DNA from: Paenibacillus sp. J2TS4
GTDB taxonomy: Bacteria; Bacillota; Bacilli; Paenibacillales; NBRC-103111
Length of the DNA: 64,000 nucleotides
Reading direction: 5' to 3'
NCBI RefSeq assembly: GCF_018403245.1
Contig: NZ_BOSH01000013.1
Coordinates: forward strand, 1 to 64,000
Part shown: piece by piece, positions 53,526 through 62,060 of the stretch
How the letters are laid out: each line of letters starts with the position of its first letter
How positions within the stretch are numbered: the stretch's first letter is position 1
Translations under genes and position numbers: made by a program
Notes under the pieces: model-generated
Databases searched by the model: none
Told to the model about the DNA's origin: nothing
Seen by the model: only the letters and a program-made list of their open reading frames with translations

Positions 53526-55262
53526 TCAAGGAGCGATCGCTTGATCAAACTGCATTCTATAGAATTTGGCATAAATCCCGTTTTTCTCTAGAAGCAAGGC
53601 GTGTGTACCTTCTTCTGCGATCCCTTGTTCCGAGAGGACTATGATCCTGTCTGCATTTCGAATAGTGGACAGCCTGTGCGCGATGACGAAGGTCGTGCGG
53701 TTCTTGGCCAGCCTGTCAAAGCTTTCCTGCACCACCCTTTCGCTCTCGTTGTCCAGGGCGGAGGTGGCTTCGTCGAATATAAGAATAGGAGGGTTTTTCA
53801 AAAATACACGCGCAATGCTGATGCGTTGTTTCTGACCGCCTGAAAGCTTTATCCCGCGCTGCCCGATATAGGTATCGTAGCCATCCGGAAGCCCCATAAT
53901 AAATTCATGGGCGTTTGCATGTTTGGCAGCGTCTATCACTTCCTCATCCGCAGCCCCGGGCTTCCCGTACAATATATTCTCTTTAATAGTGCCTGAAAAC
54001 AAATATGCGTCTTGCTGTACGATCCCGATATGGTCACGCAATGACTTTAGCTTGATCTTTTTTATATTCGTGCCGTCAATTTTAATAGCCCCTTCGCTGG
54101 TTTCATAAAAACGCGGGATTAAACTGCAAAGGGTCGTTTTTCCAACTCCGGAGGAACCTACAAGCGCTACATATTCACCGGAATTTACCGTTAGGTTTAT
54201 ACCACTGAGCACATAATTGGAGTCGCCGGCATACTGGAAGCCTACGTTTACAAATTCCACTTTTCCTTTTACATGGCTTAACACGGCAGCATCTTGGGCA
54301 TCGGCAATATCCGGCTCAATGGCCAAAACTTCCATAAACCGTTCAAATCCGGCCACCCCATTCTGAAGATTCTGGGTAAAGTTCACTAATCTTTTCACCG
54401 GATCGATTAGGGTGTTAATGTATAACAAGAAGGTAATCAGTTCAGTTAGAAGCAATTGATGATAACTGATCAGAACGGCGCCCACGATCACAACCGAAAT
54501 ATTAATGAAAGAAATGAACCCGGTCAAGCCATTAAAGAACAAGGCCTCCACCCAATAACCGTTTTTCCTGCTTTCCAAAAAACGACGGTTACTGCTTCTG
54601 AATTTATCCATTTCGACTTCTTCATTGGCAAAAGATTGGACTACTCTGATTCCGGCCAGGCTGTCCTCGAGTTGCGAGTTGATGTCCGCTATCCGTTCCT
54701 TATTTTTCTTAAGAGCGTTTTTCATCTTGATGCTGTAGTGATATGCAAAAATAAGCATTAACGGTAAAATCAAAAAAATAGTTAAAGTGAGTGTCCAATT
54801 AATACTAAGTAAAATACAGAACGAACCTACAATTCTCACCAAAGAAATAACCGTATCTTCCGGCCCATGGTGTGCAAGCTCTGATATATCGAATAAGTCT
54901 GTCGTTGTACGCGACATTAGCTGCCCTGTTCTAGTATTGTCGTGATACTGAAACGACAGCTTCTGAAAATGCTGAAATAAATCGTTCCGCATGTCGGCCT
55001 CGATCCTGGCCCCCATCACATGCCCGAAATAGTCCGTATAGAAGTTGCTGACATACTCCACTATCATCAATAACAAAAAGATCCCGACCATCTTGATAAC
55101 TAACTCTGTAGCGATCCCCTCGTCGCTTATGGCTTTAGTAGTGATTTGATTGACCAGCATGGGATAGGCAAGTACGGTCATCGAAGCCAGCGAGGCAAAG
55201 AATAAATCCGCAAACAATACCTTTCTATACGGTTTATAGTAAGCTAAAAACTTTTTGAGCAT
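53526..55262 (-). CDS. ABC multidrug exporter, fused membrane and ATPase domains
   Basis: A 578-residue half-transporter of the MsbA/LmrA/BmrA type that works as a dimer. Six transmembrane helices occupy residues 1-310 (FADLFFASLASMTVLAYPML and following). The ATPase has Walker A GSSGVGKTT, signature LSGGQKQR, Walker B ILIFDEATSALD and the switch histidine VIAHRLST. It would export lipids or drugs. The gene is convergent with the oxidoreductase and no partner half-transporter is adjacent. Confidence 0.94.
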   Translation of the reverse strand: MLKKFLAYYKPYRKVLFADLFFASLASMTVLAYPMLVNQITTKAISDEGIATELVIKMVGIFLLLMIVEYVSNFYTDYFGHVMGARIEADMRNDLFQHFQKLSFQYHDNTRTGQLMSRTTTDLFDISELAHHGPEDTVISLVRIVGSFCILLSINWTLTLTIFLILPLMLIFAYHYSIKMKNALKKNKERIADINSQLEDSLAGIRVVQSFANEEVEMDKFRSSNRRFLESRKNGYWVEALFFNGLTGFISFINISVVIVGAVLISYHQLLLTELITFLLYINTLIDPVKRLVNFTQNLQNGVAGFERFMEVLAIEPDIADAQDAAVLSHVKGKVEFVNVGFQYAGDSNYVLSGINLTVNSGEYVALVGSSGVGKTTLCSLIPRFYETSEGAIKIDGTNIKKIKLKSLRDHIGIVQQDAYLFSGTIKENILYGKPGAADEEVIDAAKHANAHEFIMGLPDGYDTYIGQRGIKLSGGQKQRISIARVFLKNPPILIFDEATSALDNESERVVQESFDRLAKNRTTFVIAHRLSTIRNADRIIVLSEQGIAEEGTHALLLEKNGIYAKFYRMQFDQAIAP

Positions 55263-55460
55263 CTCTATAAAAGATACCTCCAGCTTATATTTTTAGAAAT
55301 GTTGCCTTTTCCTCAATGGGAAATGGTTGTTCACCGTCACATGTTTTGTATAGATTCTCATCTTTGATCACTCCCGTTGTTTTGCATTCATCGTAGCACC
55401 CCAAATACGAGGCGGACAATTTAACAAATCATTATAATTAATTGTTATCATTTCCTCTAG

Positions 55461-55709
55461 AAGGAGACGCTTCGAAATCATTTTCCAGATAAGTGGGTAT
55501 TATTTGAAGCTCTAGAGGCACGTTCGGATAATGGAAGAAGACTAGTTGATCGAATTTCAGTAATTAACCACTATGATCGAAGCAAAGAAGCGTTAGAGGA
55601 GTATAAATTAATTGATAAGAAAGAACCGCATCGAGAGCTTTATGTAGCTCATACAAGTAAGTTGGAACTGGAGATTATCGAACGCAAATGGTTAGGAGTT
55701 CGAATATGA
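55461..55709 (+). pseudogene. Small protein linked to retropepsin-like proteases, start codon lost
   Basis: An open frame reads NHFPDKWVLFEALEARSD, VINHYDRSKEALEEYKL, ELYVAHTSKLELEIIERKWLGVRI. It strongly resembles small Firmicute proteins found just upstream of retropepsin-like aspartic protease genes. AAGGAG at 55461 stands where the ribosome site should be, but the expected ATG is missing (AAT follows CGA), so the start has probably been lost. The stop overlaps the next ATG (ATGA). Confidence 0.6.
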
Positions 55710-55834
55710 AATCGGCCATTCATCTTTCAAATAGTGATTTGCCTTTTATTGAACTTACGGTTTATTACAATAAGCAAAGCATAAGATTGCCTCATGTTTT
55801 GATTGAGCAGAAATCTCGTACACTGATGCTATGA
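55706..55834 (+). pseudogene. Retropepsin-like aspartic protease, frameshifted remnant
   Basis: Opens SAIHLSNSDLPFIELTVYYN, then SIRLPHVLIEQKS where an intact protease would have the LVDTGS active-site motif. The aspartate-threonine-glycine triad is missing and the frame ends early at 55834. Translational overlap with the upstream gene (ATGA) is retained from the intact two-gene arrangement. The function is lost here. Confidence 0.6.
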
Positions 55835-55944
55835 AAGCGGAATGTTATTCCGTACGAAACCTTCATCGGAAGTCCAAAATTAGCACGCAGCGATGATTAA
55901 ATCATCAGGTTTCTAAAGATTACATTAAGTAATAATTAAAAGGG

Positions 55945-55974
55945 TTGACAGCTTTTGGAAGGCCGTGTTACGAT
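55945..55974 (+). promoter_or_regulatory. Promoter of an orphan leader
   Basis: TTGACA (55945-55950), 18 bases, TACGAT (55969-55974), upstream of a strong ribosome site and 38-residue ORF. Confidence 0.6.
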
Positions 55975-56019
55975 GTTGCATGTTGAACATAACTGATTTG
56001 GCAAAGGAGGTATAGGACA

Positions 56020-56136
56020 ATGATCAAGCAAGCTATTCATTTTAATCTTTTCTGTGATATGAAACATTATCAGAACTCCTATACCAATAATCGCGTTATG
56101 CGCTGCTTCCTTGTACCGGTTAGAACGTCTGGCTGA
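56020..56136 (+). CDS. 38-residue leader-type peptide
   Basis: MIKQAIHFNLFCDMKHYQNS and TNNRVMRCFLVPVRTSG, started by AAAGGAGG 9 bases before the ATG. A clear promoter lies upstream. AACGTCT/AGACGTT arms at 56124-56152 span its stop codon, and a terminator follows at 56181. This is the layout of a translational attenuator leader, but no functional gene follows. No family recognised. Confidence 0.55.
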   Translation: MIKQAIHFNLFCDMKHYQNSYTNNRVMRCFLVPVRTSG

Positions 56137-56180
56137 TTCAGATTTAGACGTTATTTATAAGTTTTTTCGGTATACACAAC

Positions 56181-56209
56181 GGCTGCGTATTTCGCAGCCT
56201 TTTTCTTTT
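56181..56209 (+). terminator. Terminator of the orphan leader
   Basis: GGCTGCG (56181-56187) and CGCAGCC (56193-56199) flank a five-base loop, followed by TTTTTCTTTT. Confidence 0.9.
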
Positions 56210-56427
56210 GCCTAACTGTAGGGGGAGAAAAAGGCGGGGAACGCAGCTTTTTTAATCTGTGGATAGACAATGTCATAGAGGTTGCTGCTGTTCGGCGACT
56301 GGCAGACGGACGGGTCGCTCCCGTCTCTATCCGTCCAACCCTAACAGAAGATAACTGAATAATCTGACAGTATCCATGCACAATCATTCCGTTCTTCGGA
56401 TAACGAGAAAGAAATTCAGGAATAATA

Positions 56428-56470
56428 CTTACATCAACCACTCATGACTCAAGTCGCGAGTGTCCTTTAA
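56428..56470 (-). mobile_element. IS605-type end remnant, inverted
   Basis: On the minus strand CTCGCGACTTGAGTCATGAG then TGGTTGATG matches the subterminal hairpin behind tnpB at 37490-37515 (CTCGTGACTTGAGTCATGAG, TTGTTGAC) with one mismatch in the first 20 bases. No tnpB is attached. The segment 56210-56427 has no convincing gene; plus-strand VIEVAAVRRLADGRVAPVSI could be part of a decayed protein. Confidence 0.5.
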
Positions 56471-56639
56471 TAAATCATGAAGCTAACAAAGTAGGCGGGG
56501 ACGTTACTGGCTTGTACTGCAGCTTGTGTCTTGTAATGCGAGAGACTTGAATCCCCCGAGAATGCGGTTCGAAAGAAGCAAAATTCAGCCTGCAGATACG
56601 AACGAAAGGATGGAAGAGTCCATTGTACAGGTGACGACT

Positions 56640-57215
56640 ATGACAATAAACGAAAGATTTTCCAAGCAAGAGGAGATGAGATTTCAGAATGTGACGGAGA
56701 GCCGGCTTTCCTTTGACGATGTTCTGCAGCGCATTCTGCGATTCATTTCTCAAGATCCTGAATCTCTCTACCATTTCGTTATTGGATCCGACAGTCAAGT
56801 ATATCGTGGGTATACGAAATTCGTTACCGGCATCGTCATTCATCGGCCGGGTAAAGGCGCCTGGGCTTGTTACCGTCAGGTCATTGTCCCCCGAGAGTTA
56901 ACTTCCCTTAAGGAGAAGCTGTCGATGGAAACCTCGCTGTCGCAGGAGGTCGCTGCTTATTTCGCCGGAGATGCGGTTCATCAAATGGAGGAGCTGCTGC
57001 TGCCTCACGTTTACCAAGGGGCTGAGCTGCAATCGTTCATCGATATAGACGCCGGGACGAAGCCTGTCATTAACAAGACGTCGTTATATGTTCAGGAAAT
57101 GGTGGAACGGGTCGAGGCTATGGGAATTTATCGGGCGAGAGTCAAACCTGATTCTTATGTGGCTTCCGCATACGCCAACCGGTATACGAAGAAACCATCC
57201 CGCAAAGTAATGTAG
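56640..57215 (+). CDS. YkuK-like RNase H-fold protein (DUF458)
   Basis: About 191 residues from the ATG at 56640; the frame is open back to 56526 but those codons look untranslated. YHFVIGSDSQVYRGYTKFVTGIVIHR carries the RNase H-like first strands with an acidic residue, and FIDIDAGTKPVINKTS follows. Bacillus subtilis YkuK belongs to this family; biochemical activity is not established. The ribosome site is modest (GGTGA). It is followed by an attenuator-like leader and an rtcB remnant. Confidence 0.8.
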   Translation: MTINERFSKQEEMRFQNVTESRLSFDDVLQRILRFISQDPESLYHFVIGSDSQVYRGYTKFVTGIVIHRPGKGAWACYRQVIVPRELTSLKEKLSMETSLSQEVAAYFAGDAVHQMEELLLPHVYQGAELQSFIDIDAGTKPVINKTSLYVQEMVERVEAMGIYRARVKPDSYVASAYANRYTKKPSRKVM

Positions 57216-57282
57216 TGTGGAAATGGCTTTATTAATATAACTGTAATAAACGATTATAACTAAACTGTCTGCGGAGAAACTG

Positions 57283-57311
57283 TTGACGGGATAAGCCGCT
57301 ATCGGTATGAT
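57283..57311 (+). promoter_or_regulatory. Promoter of the rtcB/AAA leader
   Basis: TTGACG (57283-57288), 17 bases, TATGAT (57306-57311). It precedes a strong ribosome site and a short ORF. Confidence 0.65.
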
Positions 57312-57346
57312 AAGTTTACTATTTCCAAGAAAGGAGGCCGATGAAG

Positions 57347-57424
57347 ATGACGGGCCGAATCTATAGCCGATTGACAATTGAATATGATACGCTTGTTCCT
57401 CTCATCGGTCTCTTCGGTGCGTAG
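57347..57424 (+). CDS. 25-residue leader-type peptide
   Basis: MTGRIYSRLTIEYDTLVPLI, ending GLFGA. AAAGGAGG (57330-57337) is 9 bases before this ATG and 3 before the in-frame ATG at 57341. Hairpin CCTTCA/TGAAGG (57460-57477) and the terminator at 57495 follow. Same layout as the leaders at 39.9 and 56.0 kb. Confidence 0.5.
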   Translation: MTGRIYSRLTIEYDTLVPLIGLFGA

Positions 57425-57494
57425 TTGTTTGTGCCGTCGTTATGCCAGACCAGAGCAAACCTTCAGGTACTTGAAGGCAGCTTGCTTTTGAAAT

Positions 57495-57533
57495 AGACCG
57501 TAGGCTTATGGGCCAGCGGTCTTTCTATTTTAT
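57495..57533 (+). terminator. Leader terminator before the rtcB remnant
   Basis: AGACCG with CGGTCT and inner GGC with GCC, followed by TTCTATTTTA. It lies between the leader peptide and the rtcB fragment and so could attenuate it. Confidence 0.7.
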
Positions 57534-57543
57534 TAAGAATTAA

Positions 57544-57711
57544 AGAGGAAATCGTAATTATGGGGTGAATCAGCGATCGCTGGAATCTATCCTGGACGAA
57601 TCTCCACAAGCCTATAAAGATGTGGATCAAATTATTGAAAGTGTCGTCGGAGCGGGATTGGCTCAAGTGGTGGCCAAATGCAAGCCGCTGGCGACGGTTA
57701 AAGGAGCTTAA
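57544..57711 (+). pseudogene. C-terminal fragment of an RtcB-like RNA ligase
   Basis: Only the last ~50 residues are left: NQRSLESILDESPQAYKDVD, GAGLAQVVAKCKPLATVKGA. DE-x-P-x-AYKD and the LKPL-x-VKG terminus are hallmarks of RtcB, which joins 2',3'-cyclic-phosphate RNA ends to 5'-OH ends. The catalytic core with its histidines and manganese site is deleted. The ribosome site of the next gene (AAAGGAG) lies inside its last codons, so the two were once coupled. Confidence 0.7.
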
Positions 57712-57713
57712 TA

Positions 57714-59033
57714 TTGAATAGAAAAGATCATATTATTATTGCCGATACACTGCCGCACCGCCAGGAGCCTTCCCTAGTTGCCTTTTCGGCAGACAACAGC
57801 CGGGCTTCGTCATACTACACCGATTATGCTTATGTCATTCAGGGAATTGAACAATGGCTGGCAGACAGGTACGGATGGGAGGTTCGTTCCTACATAAGTG
57901 ATGACGGGAACGAAGAATACTGGGCCCTGCTGGAGCAAGATATCCGCTCCAATCACCCGGAAGCAGAGCGGGTTGCACAAATTTACGAACAAGTGGAAGC
58001 CAAGGCATTTGCTTATCATTCTGATGGCCCGGAGGCCGGCTATCAGATTTTCCCTTCTGTCCGGAACAATGTGTTCGCTTATCCCGAATGGCGAGTGGCT
58101 GTCGCGCGGGTGCCGATGTTCGGAAATCACGGAATGTATACGGAGGACTTCATCTTTGCCGAGAGTGACCTCGATCTTCGCCGATTTCTGGACTACACCC
58201 GGCAACGGCGCAGAGAGCTGGACCGACGTCAGGTGACCGTATTCACGGATGGCCGTCACGGGATCGAAACCGGGCTGGAGCCTATCACCAGATTGGTCGA
58301 TCGGGAGGAGGTCGTCATGAATCCGGAATGGAAGAAGCAGATTTTTCGTTCCATTGACCAATTCTTCTCCGAGGACCGCGGTTTCTTCCAAACCTTTGAA
58401 ATTCCGTACAAGAGGGGAATTTTGCTCTATGGGAAGCCCGGGAACGGGAAGACGACGCTAGTTAAATCGATTGCCGGAAGCGTTCAGGCCCCGGTTGCCT
58501 ATTGGCAAATTACGGAGCATACTTGCAGCGATTCGATTCAAGAGGTTTTTCAAGCTGCTGCGGTCATGGCTCCCATGATCCTGATCATTGAAGATATCGA
58601 TTCGATGCCCGAGCAGGTGAGGTCATTCTTCTTGAATACGCTGGATGGGGCCACCTCCAAGGAAGGCATCTTCCTGATCGGGACGACCAATTATCCGGAA
58701 CGGATCGACCCGGCCTTAATGAACCGCGCCGGACGATTCGACCGGGCCTATGAGATTAAACCGCCGAATACCGAACTGAGACAGGCTTATTTGAAGCGTA
58801 AAGGAATGCAGAAGCTGTTGGGAGAGGAAGGACTGCAAGAAGCAGCCCGGCTTGCGGAAGGCTTCTCGTTTGCACAGCTGAATGAATTGTACGTGTCCGC
58901 TGCGCTAGAATGGTACTATGAGAAGAAGGTCGATATTGGTGAATTGATCGGCAATATGAAGTCGGAGCTTCATAAAGGACGCACGCAAGGATGGCTGCGG
59001 GACGCGGAAGCGAAGGTGGGCTTTCACACTTAA
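57714..59033 (+). CDS. AAA+ ATPase of the BCS1/FtsH-like class
   Basis: A 439-residue protein. The N-terminal ~220 residues are unique (YVIQGIEQWLADRYGWEVRSY). The AAA+ core has Walker A GKPGNGKTT (240-248), Walker B LIIEDID, the sensor/second-region GTTNYPERIDPALMNRAGRFD with arginine finger, and a C-terminal lid. It would act as an ATP-driven remodeller. The TTG start lies 8 bases after AAAGGAG. Its immediate upstream neighbour is the rtcB fragment. Confidence 0.9.
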   Translation: MNRKDHIIIADTLPHRQEPSLVAFSADNSRASSYYTDYAYVIQGIEQWLADRYGWEVRSYISDDGNEEYWALLEQDIRSNHPEAERVAQIYEQVEAKAFAYHSDGPEAGYQIFPSVRNNVFAYPEWRVAVARVPMFGNHGMYTEDFIFAESDLDLRRFLDYTRQRRRELDRRQVTVFTDGRHGIETGLEPITRLVDREEVVMNPEWKKQIFRSIDQFFSEDRGFFQTFEIPYKRGILLYGKPGNGKTTLVKSIAGSVQAPVAYWQITEHTCSDSIQEVFQAAAVMAPMILIIEDIDSMPEQVRSFFLNTLDGATSKEGIFLIGTTNYPERIDPALMNRAGRFDRAYEIKPPNTELRQAYLKRKGMQKLLGEEGLQEAARLAEGFSFAQLNELYVSAALEWYYEKKVDIGELIGNMKSELHKGRTQGWLRDAEAKVGFHT

Positions 59034-59041
59034 ATCAGGAG

Positions 59042-59095
59042 AAAAGGGGCTGCTCTACAGGTCACAGAAGACCGTGGGACAGTCCCTTCTTGTCA
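59042..59095 (+). terminator. Terminator after the AAA+ gene
   Basis: AAGGGGCTG pairs with the downstream GGGACAGTCCCTT, with an inner AGGTC/GACC hairpin; TTCTTGTC follows. The match is imperfect. Confidence 0.55.
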
Positions 59096-59257
59096 TTATA
59101 AGGATTTATAAGATTCACACTTATAATCATGCTTATAGTCATCGCGAAACGTCAATCCACCGTTAAAAGGACTGCGGCAGCCGTTTACGCTTGCTACTTG
59201 ACAAGTTTGTTTAGGTAGGTAAAGATGAGCATTAGGAAATGGATACCATCATAATAA

Positions 59258-59314
59258 ATTCACTTAAAGTGAATGTTCACAAAGCCAACTTTCGGATCGA
59301 AAGTAGCCTTTGTG
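59258..59314. promoter_or_regulatory. Palindrome plus hairpin upstream of the GDPD gene
   Basis: ATTCACTTAAAGTGAAT (59258-59274) is a perfect 17-base palindrome. Next to it, CACAAAG..ACTTTCG and CGAAAGT..CTTTGTG form a long hairpin (59278-59314) that ends about 30 bases before the ribosome site. The first could be an operator, the second a leader structure. Confidence 0.5.
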
Positions 59315-59350
59315 AGCGGCCTCTATATTTAACCAATGGGAGTGACGAGA

Positions 59351-60169
59351 ATGGGGAAAAGAGACAGCAACATTTATTGGCAAGCGCACCGCGGAGGCGG
59401 AGCCTATGAAGCGCCGGACAATACGATGGCCGCGAACCGGTACGCCTGGGAACTGGGCGGTATTCCCGAGGCGGATGTGCGTACGACGAAGGACGGCGTC
59501 ATCATTTGCTTGCACGATGCAACGCTGGAACGGACGACTACGGCGCCGGATGAAATCAAAGAGCTTCCTGCTTCGCAGCTGACTTTTGAAGAAATTCGCC
59601 AATGGGATGCCGGAGTCAGATTCGCCGAGAAATTCAAAGGGGAAAAAGTACCGTCGTTAGAAGAATTGTTCGTTGAAATGCAAGGTCATCCGGAACGTAT
59701 GGCTTACCTTGATCTAAAAGAGGTGGATCTGCGCCAGCTTGGCGCTTTAATCGATCAGTATGACGTTAATCGACAAGTGATCTTTACACATAAGCTTCAG
59801 GAAAACTGCAAGAAAATGAAGAGCATCGCTCAAGGAGTCCAAAGCATGCAGTGGATTGGGGGCAGTGCGGAGAAAATTCGCGAGACATTTGAAACGGCTC
59901 TGGCTTCCGGCTTTGACGGATTGGATCAAGTCCAGCTTCATTTGCACAATAATAGCGAAGCGGGCGGCTGGCCTTATGCCATTGACGCTCAGTTTTTGCA
60001 GTACGCGTTGGAGAAAACAGACCAAGCCGGGATAGACCTGGAGGTGCTTCCTTTTGAGATTGACGGGCTTGCCATTGAAGGACTGCTCGACCTGGGCATA
60101 CGTTGGTTTGCAACGGACGAGCCTGCAAAGTTCCTGGAATGCGTGAACGGATGGAAGGCTAAGCAATAG
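59351..60169 (+). CDS. Glycerophosphodiester phosphodiesterase family protein
   Basis: About 272 residues with a TIM-barrel fold. The catalytic signature is AHRGGGAYEAPDNT (two-histidine-class first histidine), then EADVRTTKDGVIICLHDATLERTT (metal glutamate and aspartate plus second histidine), and YLDLKE. It hydrolyses glycerophosphodiesters to sn-glycerol-3-phosphate plus alcohol. The ATG at 59351 follows GGGAGTGA; the ATG at 59336 has none. No signal peptide, so it is probably cytoplasmic. Confidence 0.9.
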   Translation: MGKRDSNIYWQAHRGGGAYEAPDNTMAANRYAWELGGIPEADVRTTKDGVIICLHDATLERTTTAPDEIKELPASQLTFEEIRQWDAGVRFAEKFKGEKVPSLEELFVEMQGHPERMAYLDLKEVDLRQLGALIDQYDVNRQVIFTHKLQENCKKMKSIAQGVQSMQWIGGSAEKIRETFETALASGFDGLDQVQLHLHNNSEAGGWPYAIDAQFLQYALEKTDQAGIDLEVLPFEIDGLAIEGLLDLGIRWFATDEPAKFLECVNGWKAKQ

Positions 60170-60291
60170 TCGGATTTTGTCGACGGAAATCAGATTTTTG
60201 TTTGTATGTGAGCGTCCGGCAGGTATAATGAGATAGAGATTAAAGCTAAGTCTAGAGATATAGTTTGGATAGTTTTGGAGGGAGAGAATCT

Positions 60292-61245
60292 TTGAATAGC
60301 AAGACGATACTGGTCGCGCTTGGGGGAAACGCCATTTTACGGCCAAAACAAGAGGCAACTTTTGAGAATCAGCTGGCCAACGTGTCCGCAAGCTGCAGGA
60401 TTCTAGCCCGCTTAATCGAGATGGGCTATCGGCTGATCATTACACACGGCAATGGACCGCAGGTTGGGAACATTCTGCGCCAGAATGAGGAAGCACGGAA
60501 AGTGGTTCCGCAAATGCCGTTAGATGTATGCAATGCCGAAAGTCAAGGATTAATAGGCTATATGGTTCAACAATCGTTGCGCAATGAACTGGAATTAATC
60601 GGGGTAAGCAAGTCGGTGGTCAGCCTGGTGACCCGTGTGGAAGTTTCGCCAGACGATCAGGCGTTTCAGAATCCGACGAAACCGATCGGGGCTTTTTACA
60701 GTGAAGAAGAAGCCAAGGAATTGATGAAAGACAAGGGTTGGATATTAAAAGAGGACGCCAATCGAGGTTGGCGCAGAGTCGTTCCATCCCCGCAGCCGAT
60801 CCGCATTCTGGAAGCGGATATCATCAAGAGAATGGTAGACCAGGACCAGATTGTCATAGCCTGTGGCGGTGGCGGGATTCCGGTCGTACGCAAGACCGAC
60901 GGAACGCATCGCGGAATCGAAGCCGTGATCGACAAGGATCACAGTGGATGCAAGCTTGCCCAGGAAGTAGGGGCGGATGTGATGCTGATTCTGACGGATG
61001 TGGAGAATGCTTATATCCATTACGGCCGTCCGGAACAAAAGGCCCTGACCCGGGTTACGATTGCTGAGCTGGAGAAGTTCAAGCAAGAAGGTCATTTCAG
61101 CGAAGGAAGCATGAAGCCTAAAATCGATGCGGCCGCCCGCTTTGCTGACTCGGGAGGAACCTCGATTATTTGCTCGCTGAATCACGCCGACCTTGCTCTA
61201 CAAGGAGAAAAAGGAACGCTTATTGTGAAAGAAGCTAAAGTTTGA
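60292..61245 (+). CDS. arcC: Carbamate kinase
   Basis: About 317 residues. The family starts with TILVALGGNAIL, and ITHGNGPQVGNILRQNE, CNAESQGLIGYMVQQSL and ACGGGGIPVV follow, as in ArcC. It makes ATP from carbamoyl phosphate and ADP in the last step of arginine deiminase or purine/allantoin fermentation. The start TTG at 60292 is 8 bases after GGAGGGAGAG; the frame opens at 60265. It is a single gene with its own terminator; arcA, arcB and arcD are not nearby. Confidence 0.92.
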   Translation: MNSKTILVALGGNAILRPKQEATFENQLANVSASCRILARLIEMGYRLIITHGNGPQVGNILRQNEEARKVVPQMPLDVCNAESQGLIGYMVQQSLRNELELIGVSKSVVSLVTRVEVSPDDQAFQNPTKPIGAFYSEEEAKELMKDKGWILKEDANRGWRRVVPSPQPIRILEADIIKRMVDQDQIVIACGGGGIPVVRKTDGTHRGIEAVIDKDHSGCKLAQEVGADVMLILTDVENAYIHYGRPEQKALTRVTIAELEKFKQEGHFSEGSMKPKIDAAARFADSGGTSIICSLNHADLALQGEKGTLIVKEAKV

Positions 61246-61278
61246 TTAACGATCACAATAGACCGGCAAGATCATATT

Positions 61279-61324
61279 ATAAAGCGGACAACGCCCTCTT
61301 GGGTGTGTCCGCTTTATTTTTTTG
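61279..61324 (+). terminator. Terminator of carbamate kinase
   Basis: AAAGCGGACA pairs with TGTCCGCTTT around an inner CGCCC/GGGTG stem, followed by ATTTTTTTG. Confidence 0.92.
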
Positions 61325-61364
61325 CCTGGTTCCAGCAACAGTCCGATCCGCTGGCAGCGCCGGG

Positions 61365-62060
61365 CTAGGATAGAAATTTCGAGGAAAGAGCAAGGGTTAA
61401 CGTTTGCTGCTCCTCTTCCGCTTCGGCCGGGTCGTTAATTTTATATTGCTGAATTTCTTCATTAATGGCGAGCATCTGCTTATCCAATAAATTCACGAGA
61501 GAGGCGGATTCCCGCAATTGGTCAGTCAATTCCTGGGGAATTTCACGCTGAAACTTGTAGAAAATTTTATGCTCCAGGCTCGCCCAGAAATCCATCGCAA
61601 TCGTTCGAATCTGAACCTCTACCTTTACTTGCTTTGTCTGATTGGCAAGGAAAACCGGAATTTCAATAATGAGGTGAAGGCTCCGGTACCCATTCGGTTT
61701 GGGGTATCTAATGTAATCCTTGACCTCGAGGACGTGTACATCGCTCTGCTGGCTCAGGATGTCCACAATTTTGTAAATATCCGTGGAGAAGGAACAGATA
61801 ATCCGGATTCCGGCAATGTCGTGGATGTGCCGGGAAGCGCTCTCCAGCGAGATCTCCAGTTCTTTCCTTTGCAGCTTTTTAACGATGCTCTTAGGTGATT
61901 TAAGACGAGATTTAAGATGCTCGATCGGATTGTAGTTATGAATAAACAGAAACTCTTCATTTAAAATCTTTAACTTCGTATTGACTTCGTCCAGTGCGAA
62001 TTTATAAATTAATAAAAAATTTTTCCACTGGTTCAAATCCTGGATGTCCAAATTAATCAC
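61365..62060 (-). CDS. Small alarmone synthetase (RelA/SpoT synthetase domain)
   Basis: A 231-residue (p)ppGpp synthetase with no hydrolase or regulatory domains. The RelA-SpoT region has HDIAGIRIICSF, YPKPNGYRSLHLI (the substrate loop) and VEVQIRTIAMDFWASLEH. It resembles RelQ/YjbM and YwaC of Bacillus in length. It uses ATP to pyrophosphorylate GDP or GTP. It is convergent with arcC. Confidence 0.92.
   Translation of the reverse strand: MINLDIQDLNQWKNFLLIYKFALDEVNTKLKILNEEFLFIHNYNPIEHLKSRLKSPKSIVKKLQRKELEISLESASRHIHDIAGIRIICSFSTDIYKIVDILSQQSDVHVLEVKDYIRYPKPNGYRSLHLIIEIPVFLANQTKQVKVEVQIRTIAMDFWASLEHKIFYKFQREIPQELTDQLRESASLVNLLDKQMLAINEEIQQYKINDPAEAEEEQQTLTLALSSKFLS

Noticed and set aside
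56151..56441. 96-residue minus-strand frame
   Set aside because: Its 3' part overlaps the leader terminator and it lacks a ribosome site; the start region coincides with the IS605-type end.
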